A stretch of 64,000 bases of DNA from Shewanella putrefaciens (GTDB lineage Bacteria; Pseudomonadota; Gammaproteobacteria; Enterobacterales; Shewanellaceae): contig NZ_CP066369.1 of assembly GCF_016406305.1 (NCBI RefSeq), forward strand, positions 4,172,501-4,236,500, read 5' to 3'. A program made the position numbers and the translations under genes. Each line of letters opens with the position of its first letter. Position 1 is the first letter of the stretch. Under the pieces are notes generated by a model that was not told the origin of the DNA, made no database searches, and saw only the letters and a list, made by a program, of their open reading frames with translations. Below are positions 56,723 to 64,000 of this stretch, piece after piece.

Positions 56723-57628
56723 TTAACTTGCACTCCAGAGTAGCTGCCCGCAGTCGGTAAGATCATAGCCGCCGAGTAGCGCAGCCATTTGCCTTGCATG
56801 TCCACCCGCTAACATAGTAAAGAGTTGTTGTAGCTGACGGCGAAAGTAAATGCTTTGCGGCATAACGAAATCGAATGACTCTTTTATGAGTGGCACGAAG
56901 CTTAAGCCACTTTCCAAAGCCACCGATTGACAACCAAAACCGATATCCGCATCCCCTCTGGCAATATAACCCGCGAGTTCACGTTCACTATAGGCGGTGA
57001 GCACGACATTGAGTTGATCTAAACGCGCACCCTGCTTTAATAGCCAATGCTCTAGATGTTGCTGACTCCCAGCCCCTCCCTGACGGCTCACCCAACGCCA
57101 AGGCATGCTCGCCACTTTATCTTCCTCTTGGCATCTGTGGTGCATATCTGCACGCATGATTAATCCTTGCTGACGGGAATAACCGTGCACCATGATCCAC
57201 TGTTGGTGGTTGTTATAACCTTTAAGCAATGCGGGATGGCGAATATTTCGATCTTCCATACTGCCCCAATGTAAAGTGCACACATCGGCATATCCCTTTG
57301 CTAGCAATTCTAAACCGAGACGCGAGCCCGTAGCACTGTAGCTAATCAGTTCTCGGCTACCGACCTGAGCCATTAAACGTGCAACTAGCATAGATAAGAG
57401 TGGATCATCACTGCCGGTGATCAATAAACGGTCGGTGAGCATGCCACTATGGCATGAATCCATAACCCAACGGTCGATTAACACCTTGGGAAATAGCCAT
57501 TTACCTGTGATTTTAGTGGCGGGCAGGATCCTGTCGTTTGCCATGGCATAGACTTTCTTTTCATTTAGATCTAAATACTCGGCCACCTGCTTCGCACTCA
57601 TATAGACCAATTCACTGGCAGAAGTCAT
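56723..57628 (-). CDS. Excisionase-type HTH fused to substrate-binding (PBP-like) domain
   Basis: 301 residues. N-terminal 60 residues are an excisionase-like winged helix (MSAKQVAEYLDLNEKKVYAMANDRILPATKITGKW, named in parts), the rest a periplasmic-binding-protein fold without signal peptide (PF12727-like), as in ModE-related and MopB-linked one-component regulators: YSATGSRLGLELLAKGYADV and GDADIGFGCQSVALESGLSFVPLI. Such proteins often sense molybdate or related ligands and sit next to molybdoenzyme genes. Placed downstream of fdhD on the same strand. Function is an inference. Confidence 0.8.
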   Translation of the reverse strand: MTSASELVYMSAKQVAEYLDLNEKKVYAMANDRILPATKITGKWLFPKVLIDRWVMDSCHSGMLTDRLLITGSDDPLLSMLVARLMAQVGSRELISYSATGSRLGLELLAKGYADVCTLHWGSMEDRNIRHPALLKGYNNHQQWIMVHGYSRQQGLIMRADMHHRCQEEDKVASMPWRWVSRQGGAGSQQHLEHWLLKQGARLDQLNVVLTAYSERELAGYIARGDADIGFGCQSVALESGLSFVPLIKESFDFVMPQSIYFRRQLQQLFTMLAGGHARQMAALLGGYDLTDCGQLLWSAS

Positions 57629-57680
57629 CTTGTGTCCTTATCCTTCTATTCACTGTTAGTTCAATACCTACTATTGCAGA

Positions 57681-58577
57681 TCAGTTTGTTGAACAGGTAT
57701 TTACATCAAACTCAAGATTCTCACTGCCATGGTAGACTAAAAAATGTCGTCCTTTGGCACGGGCGATAATGGTAATCCCTAATTTCTGCGCGAGTTCTAA
57801 TCCCATTTGGGTGACTCCGCTGCGCGATAGCAAGACAGGAATCCCCATCTTGGCGACTTTAATCACCATCTCTGAGGTTAAGCGCCCCGTCGTGTAGAAA
57901 ATTTTGTTATCACCGCGATCCTGCGCTAACCACATATCGCCTGCGAGGGTATCCACCGCATTATGGCGCCCGACATCCTCTACAAATGCCATAATTTGGT
58001 CCGCTTCGCATAAGCCGCAACCGTGCACAGCACCCGCATTTTTATAGGTTTCATTATATTCATTGATATTTTTCAGCAGACTGTAGAGTGTACTTTGCTT
58101 AAGGCTTGGAGTGGGCAAGCTAACATCATCCAAGTCTTGCATAAAACTGCCGTAGACTGTGCCTTGACCACAACCTGAGGTCACCGTTTTTTCAGAAAGT
58201 TTTTCATCAAGATCGGTGGTTTGCTCACGGGTGATCACTGCCGCAGAATTAACATCCCAATCGACAATGACAGAGTCCAGCAGGCTCACATCCGAAATAA
58301 AGCCTTGGTTCTTCAGATAACCTAAGGCCAGTGACTCAGGTTTTGCACCTAAGGTCATCAGGGTGACTATCGGGCGCCAGTTTAAATAAACCGTAAGAGG
58401 TCGCTCACAGGCGACAAACTTATCCAGTATTTCCCCAGTTTCATCGACGGCTTTTACGGCAATGGTTAATGGCACTTCAGCCTGGGTTTTCACAAAAGTA
58501 AACTGACGCCTTGCTGGTGAATGGCCATTATCGGCTTGTAACTGCTTGTCTATACTAGTGCTGTTATCAGAATTCAT
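57681..58577 (-). CDS. fdhD: Formate dehydrogenase accessory sulfurtransferase FdhD
   Basis: Transfers sulfur to the molybdenum cofactor of formate dehydrogenase. 298 residues from ATG 58577 (E. coli 277). The family core FVEDVGRHNAVDTLAG and YTTGRLTSEMVIKVAKMGIPVLLSRSG is intact. The conserved cysteine loop is SGCGQGTVYG with a single Cys136, where E. coli has a CxxC; a CGLC pair (Cys187, Cys190) occurs 50 residues later, in HGCGLCEADQ, where E. coli lacks cysteines. Divergent from the DUF3305-fdh genes. Confidence 0.93.
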   Translation of the reverse strand: MNSDNSTSIDKQLQADNGHSPARRQFTFVKTQAEVPLTIAVKAVDETGEILDKFVACERPLTVYLNWRPIVTLMTLGAKPESLALGYLKNQGFISDVSLLDSVIVDWDVNSAAVITREQTTDLDEKLSEKTVTSGCGQGTVYGSFMQDLDDVSLPTPSLKQSTLYSLLKNINEYNETYKNAGAVHGCGLCEADQIMAFVEDVGRHNAVDTLAGDMWLAQDRGDNKIFYTTGRLTSEMVIKVAKMGIPVLLSRSGVTQMGLELAQKLGITIIARAKGRHFLVYHGSENLEFDVNTCSTN

Positions 58578-58690
58578 ACTGCTACCGCTTAACGAATGAT
58601 GGCCAGAGCATAGCAATATTTGTACCTAGGTATAAAACTAGGGGTTAAATGCGTGATCTGCCGCAATTCAAGCGAAAGACTTGGACGTTT

Positions 58691-58729
58691 ATGTCCCAGA
58701 CAAAATGACCAGCTAGACAAAATGTCCCA
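58691..58729. promoter_or_regulatory. Paired direct repeats before DUF3305 gene
   Basis: ATGTCCCA at 58691-58698 and 58722-58729, and AGACAAAATG at 58698-58707 and 58715-58724, so the two decamers start 17 bases apart. The location between divergent fdhD and the fdh operon suggests a regulator site, but no known consensus is matched. Confidence 0.5.
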
Positions 58730-58877
58730 AACCTATGCCTATTTTGATGATCTACTTCAAACTAATACCCCATGTTTACTGGCATCAATATTGCAGTGAC
58801 CTTTTATCCTAGTTTGTTGGTGAAAACGATCCGCAATTTCATGGAGCGCCCTCCAACTCAGTTGAAACGGAGACACA

Positions 58878-59345
58878 ATGCAACATACAACGAGTGTTTG
58901 GCCTATGTACGTTTCACTCCGAAAAGTAGAGAAACAGACCGGCCGCTGGACTTCAGTACAGTGGGAAATTGAACACTTACTCCCAGCTACCCACGAGGCT
59001 CCCAAAGATGCGACCTTAGTGTTACTTGAGTTGCACAAGGATGAGCGTGCTAGCTATCGCATCAATCTCGACATGGATAATGCCATGCTCTACTTAGTCT
59101 GCGATGAAATGGCCGATGGCACTTGGGTGCCTGCCATGCTCTCGGCGGATCAAAATGTCGCGGCGGGTTGCCTCGAGGGCAACACTCCCGTGATTAATAT
59201 GCTGATGCCAAAGGCGATAGCCTGTTGGATAGAAGCTTTTATCACTCAATATGGCGAGGTCGAAATTGCGGCCTATCGCCGTAAGCACGTCGATGGACGC
59301 AACAATCAAGGCCCGAGTCGCGACCCTTTGCGGAGTGATACATGA
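58878..59345 (+). CDS. DUF3305 protein of the formate dehydrogenase cluster
   Basis: 155 residues; CGGAGACACA precedes the ATG. Contains VWPMYVSLRKVEKQTGRWTSVQW, named in parts, and a tail with YGEVEIAAYRRKHVD, matching DUF3305, a family found next to formate dehydrogenase genes. Soluble. Its stop overlaps the DUF3306 start by four bases. Biochemical role unknown. Confidence 0.85.
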   Translation: MQHTTSVWPMYVSLRKVEKQTGRWTSVQWEIEHLLPATHEAPKDATLVLLELHKDERASYRINLDMDNAMLYLVCDEMADGTWVPAMLSADQNVAAGCLEGNTPVINMLMPKAIACWIEAFITQYGEVEIAAYRRKHVDGRNNQGPSRDPLRSDT

Positions 59346-60004
59346 CAGACACAGCACCTAAAGCCAGTGGTTTTTTTGGTCGTTGGAGTCAGCGCCGTGA
59401 ACAAGTTGCCGCTGAGGAGGCTGCACTCTCGCTCAAACAATCCCAGGCAATCCTTGCAGATCCTCCCGTTGAGTCTGAGTCCGACGTCGGAGCTGGCATC
59501 ACCACAGACACAGTTGCTGAACCACAAGAACCGCAATCGGAGGAGCCAAACCGCATTCTGACGGCTGAAGATCTGCCTAATCCTGAAGAGATTGAAATTG
59601 GCGGTAGCTTTGCCAGCTTTATGGGCGCCAATGTTGACCCTGCCGCAAAAACAGCAGCCCTGCGCGCACTGTGGAAACAACCACATTTCAATGAGATAGA
59701 TGGACTTATAGAGTATGCGCTCGACTATAGCAATCAGCCTAAGCTCAGCCCCGAAGTTTCAGCCGAATTGGCGAAAAAGGTATTTCGTTATATCACCAAA
59801 GACAGCAATGAATCAGACGAAGAGTCGCTCTTAGCCGAAGGTGTAGAGCCTAACGTCCCAGAAAATGTAATGGAATCAAAAAACAGTGATGTCGAAACCG
59901 AATTAGCAACAGCACAGATAGCGGACAATTTGGATGGGGAGACTGATGACCTACCCCAAAATGCACCAGAGCCCTTAGTTCAAGTGCAAAAGCCAGTTGT
60001 TTAA
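59342..60004 (+). CDS. DUF3306 protein
   Basis: 220 residues, overlapping the previous gene. N-terminus SGFFGRWSQRREQVAAEE and the core LPNPEEIEIGGSFASFM and KTAALRALWKQPHFNEIDGL match DUF3306. The C-terminal 60 residues are acidic and low in complexity. Unknown function; occurs with DUF3305 and formate dehydrogenase. Confidence 0.85.
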   Translation: MTDTAPKASGFFGRWSQRREQVAAEEAALSLKQSQAILADPPVESESDVGAGITTDTVAEPQEPQSEEPNRILTAEDLPNPEEIEIGGSFASFMGANVDPAAKTAALRALWKQPHFNEIDGLIEYALDYSNQPKLSPEVSAELAKKVFRYITKDSNESDEESLLAEGVEPNVPENVMESKNSDVETELATAQIADNLDGETDDLPQNAPEPLVQVQKPVV

Positions 60005-60173
60005 TGTCAGTTTAGCTAATTTTTATGTCCACAACTTTGGTATGTGAATTGCTGTACTAAGGGATAAAAACTTAGATAAAAGCAGAAAAGGCAATGACTT
60101 ACTTAAAACCTGCCGCCTAAATCTGCAGCGATACAGCTAAAGGAACAGCCAAAGTACTGTTCAGGAACGCAAT

Positions 60174-61850
60174 GTGAGCACTCATTTGATAACCAATCAA
60201 AACCAAGACGCACTCAAACAAGTGCGGCAACATGTCTTAGCACAGACACAGATTTTACAGAATCTGATCCCTCCTACGGTGAGTTACACCACCGAAGGAA
60301 CTGTGCTCATTATCGGTCCAGAGGATCTTGCACGCCTAGCTGCGGACAAATTGTCCACTATGGCAAGTCGAGTGATTTTGGCTAACGAAGCAATTACCAG
60401 TCAGGATGAAGCCCACCTTGAGCGCGTGATGGCGGCGGCAACTGATGTTGAAAGCTACTACAACAAACTCATTGGCGTAAAAGGCTTTTTAGGTCAATTC
60501 CAAGTCAGTGTTGAACATCAAGATGGGGCGGCTGAACTCAGTTTAGTTGCCATTCGCAAACCCCATTTCGATATAGTGCTCGATTTAAGCAGCACAGCTT
60601 GCTTGAACTTAGAAATGCTGCCACCCGGTTATTTCTACGTAGGCCAAGACGCCGCGAAACTCGAAGATGCGCTTGCACAAATTCCTGAATTAGTCGGCCA
60701 ATTTGATAAACCGCGCTACGTGAAAATCAATGCCGATCTATGTGCCCACGATCGCAATGGCATTAATGGTTGTAATCGTTGCCTTAACTTCTGTCCAGCC
60801 GATGCGATCAGCAGTGTCGCGAAGAAAATTGAAATCGACCCATATCTTTGCCACGGCGCAGGCAGTTGTACCAGCGCTTGCCCAACGGGTGCAATCAGTT
60901 ACGACTTACCTACGCCCCAGGCTTTGCATTCATACCTGAATAAAATCGTGAGTCGCTTTCGCGAGCAGGCCCAAACCGCGCCGGTAATTTTGTTCCACGA
61001 TAATGCCGTCGGTGCAGACTTGATCACCGATGACTTAGCCGGAGACATCATTCCCGTTGCCCTCGAAGAAATTACCGTTGCTAGCCTAGATCATTGGTTG
61101 TCGGTCCTCGCTTGGGGGGCGCGCCAAGTGCTCATCCTCAACACCGACGCGACTGCACCAACCCTAACGCAAATGCTTAAGGGTGAACTGTCCTTAGCCA
61201 ACAGTATTTTAGATGAGATGGGCCAGCCGCAACGTATCAGCCTTATCGATCCGAGCATGCTTAACAATTTACATTCGATGCTCGATATCAGCTTAGATTG
61301 GCCGGTAATAGTGCCCGCCGCCTTTGCCTCGACCACGAAACGCAACACACTATTTGAGGCGATAGACCACCTCAATAGCCAAGCGGGTGAAATCGAGACT
61401 TGTCTGGGGCTCAGCAACATCCCCTTTGGCAAAGTCAGCGTCAATGTCGAGAAATGCACTCTCTGTATGTCCTGTGTGGCAATTTGTCCAACCATGGCAT
61501 TACAGGATGGTGGCGACAAACCTGCGCTACACTTCATTGAACAAAACTGTGTGCAATGCGGTTTATGTGAGGCGGCCTGTCCTGAGAAAGTGATTAGCCT
61601 GACTCCGCAAATTAATTTTGATAAAGCTGCCCGTCAGCAACAACACACCCTGAAAGAAGAAGCTCCCTTCGAATGTATTCGCTGCGGCGCTCCTTTTGCG
61701 ACCCAATCTATGGTGCATCGGATGCTGGATATGGTCGGTGCACACAGCGCATTTTCAGCCAATATTGAGCGCTTGAAGATGTGTGGCGACTGCCGGGTAA
61801 AAGACATGTTTGAAGACATTCTTCAAGATCCTGAAAAGCAACTGCGATAA
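60174..61850 (+). CDS. Multi-cluster 4Fe-4S protein of the fdh locus
   Basis: 558 residues starting with GTG 60174 (AGGAA six bases before; the ATG at 60172 reads directly into TGA). Cysteine sets: CNRCLNFCPAD and CTSACPTG around residues 190-240, CTLCMSCVAICPT near 427-440, CVQCGLCEAACPE near 460, and CIRCGAP plus CGDC near 500-540. It should hold four 4Fe-4S clusters and serve as an electron or maturation partner of FdhA. Confidence 0.87.
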   Translation: MSTHLITNQNQDALKQVRQHVLAQTQILQNLIPPTVSYTTEGTVLIIGPEDLARLAADKLSTMASRVILANEAITSQDEAHLERVMAAATDVESYYNKLIGVKGFLGQFQVSVEHQDGAAELSLVAIRKPHFDIVLDLSSTACLNLEMLPPGYFYVGQDAAKLEDALAQIPELVGQFDKPRYVKINADLCAHDRNGINGCNRCLNFCPADAISSVAKKIEIDPYLCHGAGSCTSACPTGAISYDLPTPQALHSYLNKIVSRFREQAQTAPVILFHDNAVGADLITDDLAGDIIPVALEEITVASLDHWLSVLAWGARQVLILNTDATAPTLTQMLKGELSLANSILDEMGQPQRISLIDPSMLNNLHSMLDISLDWPVIVPAAFASTTKRNTLFEAIDHLNSQAGEIETCLGLSNIPFGKVSVNVEKCTLCMSCVAICPTMALQDGGDKPALHFIEQNCVQCGLCEAACPEKVISLTPQINFDKAARQQQHTLKEEAPFECIRCGAPFATQSMVHRMLDMVGAHSAFSANIERLKMCGDCRVKDMFEDILQDPEKQLR

Positions 61851-61860
61851 GAGATCCGCT

Positions 61861-62538
61861 ATGACCGAATCAGTAAGACAAGTTTCAGAAAACGATCAGT
61901 TGAGAGCCGATATCTATCAACTGTTGGCCGCCCTATTACGCCGTCATCCCAGCCCGGAATTACTGCACTTTTTGGCTAATCTTGAAATCGATGCCAATGA
62001 AGACAACGAGATGACTAAGGCTTGGTTATCTCTACAACTGGCTGCCCAACAGTTCAGCAGTGAACAGCTAGAGGACGAATATTTTGCCCTATTCCTCGGC
62101 GTAGGTTGTGGTGAGATCCTGCCCTATGGCAGTTGGTTTATGACTGGCTCATTAATGGATAAACCATTAGCACTGCTGCGCCAAGACTTAATGCAGCTGG
62201 GGTTTGAGCGCGAAGAAAACGTGAAAGAACCCGAAGATCATGTTGCCGCCCTGTGTGAAGTCATGGGAACCCTGATTTTAGAAGCGCCTAGTTATCGTCA
62301 ACTGGCGTTCTACCAACGCCATATCGGCAGTTGGATCGGCCGTTTCTGTGACAATTTAGCCAAGGCGCCAAGTGCGGCGTTTTACGCAACCGTTGCCCAT
62401 CTGGCAAAGGCCTTTTTCGAGATGGAAGCCAGCGCGTTTGAGCAATTGAGCTTAGATATCCCCGTCAATTGCCCGGGCAGTGCCGACTTACAACCGGCCG
62501 CAAGTGATTTAGAAAAACAAGTGGAATTAGTCAATTAG
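61861..62538 (+). CDS. TorD/DmsD-family chaperone
   Basis: Cytoplasmic chaperone that holds the Tat substrate until its cofactor is inserted. 225 residues from ATG 61861, 11 bases after the previous stop. All-helical with DEYFALFLGVGCGEILPYGSWF-type core (named by parts) and PEDHVAALCEVMG as in TorD family. Placed before the Tat-leader gene and fdhA; likely client is the FdhA Tat signal. Confidence 0.87.
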   Translation: MTESVRQVSENDQLRADIYQLLAALLRRHPSPELLHFLANLEIDANEDNEMTKAWLSLQLAAQQFSSEQLEDEYFALFLGVGCGEILPYGSWFMTGSLMDKPLALLRQDLMQLGFEREENVKEPEDHVAALCEVMGTLILEAPSYRQLAFYQRHIGSWIGRFCDNLAKAPSAAFYATVAHLAKAFFEMEASAFEQLSLDIPVNCPGSADLQPAASDLEKQVELVN

Positions 62539-62570
62539 CGCTTTGACTCCACTTGCCATGTTTTTGTATT

Positions 62571-62590
62571 AAGGTGAGTAAATTCACCTT
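62571..62590 (+). other. Small hairpin between torD-like gene and fdhX
   Basis: AAGGTGA / TCACCTT around GTAAAT. May be an attenuator or weak terminator. Confidence 0.35.
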
Positions 62591-62675
62591 TAACAGAAGA
62601 AAGAAAGCCTAGGCTTTCGCAATAACCGAGGTGGTCACACTTGTACCACTTTATCTAGTAACACAAGGAGACACT

Positions 62676-62873
62676 ATGAAGAAGCAAGCTTCCGACATGG
62701 GCCGTCGCCAACTGCTTAAAGCATTGGCACTGGGCAGTGCGGCGGGGGCGGTAGCCACTGTGAGCAGTCAGGCATTAGCCTCAACGCCCACGGTTGCCCC
62801 TACCGAACCTAAGAGCGAGAACTATCGCGAAACCGACCATATTCGTAGTTACTATGCGTCGCTTAAAAACTAA
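62676..62873 (+). CDS. Small twin-arginine leader protein FdhX type
   Basis: 65 residues from ATG 62676 (AAGGAG upstream): MGRRQLLKALALG gives a twin-arginine signal, cleavage near QALA, then a polar tail ending HIRSYYASLKN. Matches the 'formate dehydrogenase region Tat target' family (TIGR02811). Precedes fdhA by 17 bases and may be a small subunit or maturation protein of the enzyme. Confidence 0.85.
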   Translation: MKKQASDMGRRQLLKALALGSAAGAVATVSSQALASTPTVAPTEPKSENYRETDHIRSYYASLKN

Positions 62874-62890
62874 CCAGAGGAGAGTATGTG

Positions 62891-64000
62891 ATGCGATTAA
62901 CCCGCAAAACAGACCAGGTTGTTGAGCCTAAAGCGCCCGCCCTAGGTCTTAATCGTCGCCAATTCTTAAAATCCGCAGGTCTTGCCACCGGTGGTATCGC
63001 CGCAGCATCTATGCTGGGCACAGGCATGATGCGTAAAGCAGAAGCGAAAGATATCCCCCACAATGCCCCAACTGAAGTCAAACGTACCATTTGCTCCCAC
63101 TGCGCTGTGGGCTGTGGTATCTATGCTGAAGTGCAAAACGGCGTGTGGACAGGACAAGAACCCGCATTCGATCATCCCTTCAACCAAGGTGGACACTGCG
63201 CGAAAGGTGCTGCACTGCGTGAGCATGGCCATGGTGAAAAACGCCTGAAATACCCGATGAAGTTAGAAGGCGGAAAATGGAAAAAGATCTCTTGGGATCA
63301 AGCGATTACTGAAGTTGGCGATAAGATGGCTTCCATTCGTCAAGAGTCAGGCCCAGATTCAGTTTACTTTATGGGTAGCGCCAAGTTCTCTAACGAACAA
63401 GCTTATTTATATCGCAAATTTGCGGCACTGTGGGGCACGAACAACGTCGACCACTCAGCCCGTATTTGTCACTCTACCACGGTAGCCGGTGTTGCTAACA
63501 CTTGGGGCTACGGTGCGCAAACCAACTCAATCAACGATATTCGCAACTCAAAGTGCATCATGTTTATTGGGTCAAACCCCAGTGAAGCCCACCCAGTTGC
63601 CATGCAACATATTTTGATTGGTAAAGAACGCGGTGCCAAAATCATCGTTGTTGATCCCCGTTTCACCCGTACTGCAGCGAAATCTGACGAGTACGTGCAT
63701 ATCCGTCCTGGCACAGATATCCCCTTCATTTATGGCCTGTTATGGCACATTTTTGAAAACGGCTGGGAAGATAAAGAGTTTATCCAGCGCCGCGTCTATG
63801 GCATGGATCGCATCCGCGAAGAAGTGAAAAAGTACACCCCAGAAGAAGTTGAACTGGTAGTCGGTGTACCTAAGGCACAAATGTATCGTGTTGCCAAAAT
63901 GATGGCTGAAACCAAACCTGGCACTATTATTTGGTGTATGGGTGGTACTCAGCACCACGTGGGTAACGCTAACACCCGTTCTTACTGTATTTTACAGTTG
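62891..64000 (+). CDS. fdhA: Formate dehydrogenase catalytic subunit (3' end outside window)
   Basis: Molybdenum or tungsten bis-pterin enzyme oxidising formate. The ATG at 62891 has GAGGAGAG upstream; the frame is open to the end, giving 370 codons here. Tat signal RRQFLKSAG (residues 22-30), first 4Fe-4S set CSHCAVGC ... GHCAKG, and the active-site segment ARICHSTTVAG with Cys193 where E. coli FdhN has selenocysteine, so it is a Cys-type enzyme. Periplasmic. Served by FdhD, the TorD-type chaperone and the polyferredoxin encoded upstream. Confidence 0.93.
   Translation, partial: MRLTRKTDQVVEPKAPALGLNRRQFLKSAGLATGGIAAASMLGTGMMRKAEAKDIPHNAPTEVKRTICSHCAVGCGIYAEVQNGVWTGQEPAFDHPFNQGGHCAKGAALREHGHGEKRLKYPMKLEGGKWKKISWDQAITEVGDKMASIRQESGPDSVYFMGSAKFSNEQAYLYRKFAALWGTNNVDHSARICHSTTVAGVANTWGYGAQTNSINDIRNSKCIMFIGSNPSEAHPVAMQHILIGKERGAKIIVVDPRFTRTAAKSDEYVHIRPGTDIPFIYGLLWHIFENGWEDKEFIQRRVYGMDRIREEVKKYTPEEVELVVGVPKAQMYRVAKMMAETKPGTIIWCMGGTQHHVGNANTRSYCILQL

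Noticed and set aside
58757..59038. 93-codon minus frame opposite the DUF3305 gene
   Set aside because: Antisense shadow of a family-supported gene.

Overview
The window is chromosomal DNA of a gammaproteobacterium, almost certainly a Shewanella close to the S. oneidensis / MR-4 / MR-7 group. The signs are the rRNA operon, the cpxP-fieF and cpxRA arrangement, the cytochrome b / SHP / diheme cytochrome c operon, the DUF3305-DUF3306-ferredoxin-TorD formate dehydrogenase cluster, ovoA, and the high number of sensory and respiratory genes. I see no insertion sequence, prophage, integron or CRISPR array; this is ordinary core and near-core chromosome. The species assignment rests on recognition of gene content, not on a search.

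Layout. 1-5.2 kb: 3' part of a DcuB-type C4-dicarboxylate carrier, an orphan gene, an M23 lipoprotein, two very small genes (DUF2986 and a PMP3/YqaE-type membrane peptide) and a Fur-type site in front of a TonB-dependent receptor. 5.3-9.8 kb: diguanylate cyclase, RluA-type pseudouridine synthase, and a PepSY/response regulator/histidine kinase operon. 10.0-15.2 kb (minus strand): moaA-moaC-moaD-moaE followed by modA-modB-modC, that is molybdenum cofactor synthesis plus molybdate uptake, with a structured leader before moaA and a different structured element before modA. 15.5-27 kb: ETF-ubiquinone oxidoreductase, two chemoreceptors (one with a sigma-28-like promoter), a MOSC protein, a PfkB kinase and ovoA. 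27.2-31.2 kb: ppnP and a NemR-like aldehyde/electrophile defence cluster (TetR, YqhD-like reductase, DJ-1/PfpI protein, GST) with two matching operators. 31.4-34.6 kb: DUF4124 protein and glnL-glnG with two overlapping NtrC dyads. 34.7-39.3 kb: a beta-barrel protein, fieF, cpxP and cpxRA with an exact CpxR box. 39.4-43.0 kb: AcoR-like sigma-54 activator and an aldehyde dehydrogenase with a textbook -24/-12 promoter. 44.4-48.4 kb: cytochrome b - SHP - DHC - PepSY - response regulator - kinase operon preceded by three hexamers on an 11-bp period. 48.5-50.3 kb: small genes. 50.6-56.4 kb (minus): 16S-23S-5S-tRNA-Asp operon. 56.7 kb to the end: formate dehydrogenase locus, running out of the window inside fdhA.

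How it fits together: molybdate uptake and molybdopterin synthesis supply the cofactor for the molybdenum- or tungsten-dependent formate dehydrogenase at the right-hand end, together with FdhD and a TorD-type chaperone. Electron-transfer proteins recur (ETF-QO, cytochrome b/SHP/DHC, polyferredoxin). Several operons carry their own regulator and a visible operator, which makes this window rich in readable regulation. The most interesting points are the two PepSY two-component modules and the triple repeat in front of one of them, an FdhD with an unusual cysteine arrangement, the carbonyl-stress cluster with paired operators, and a few large palindromes and folded elements without an obvious job.
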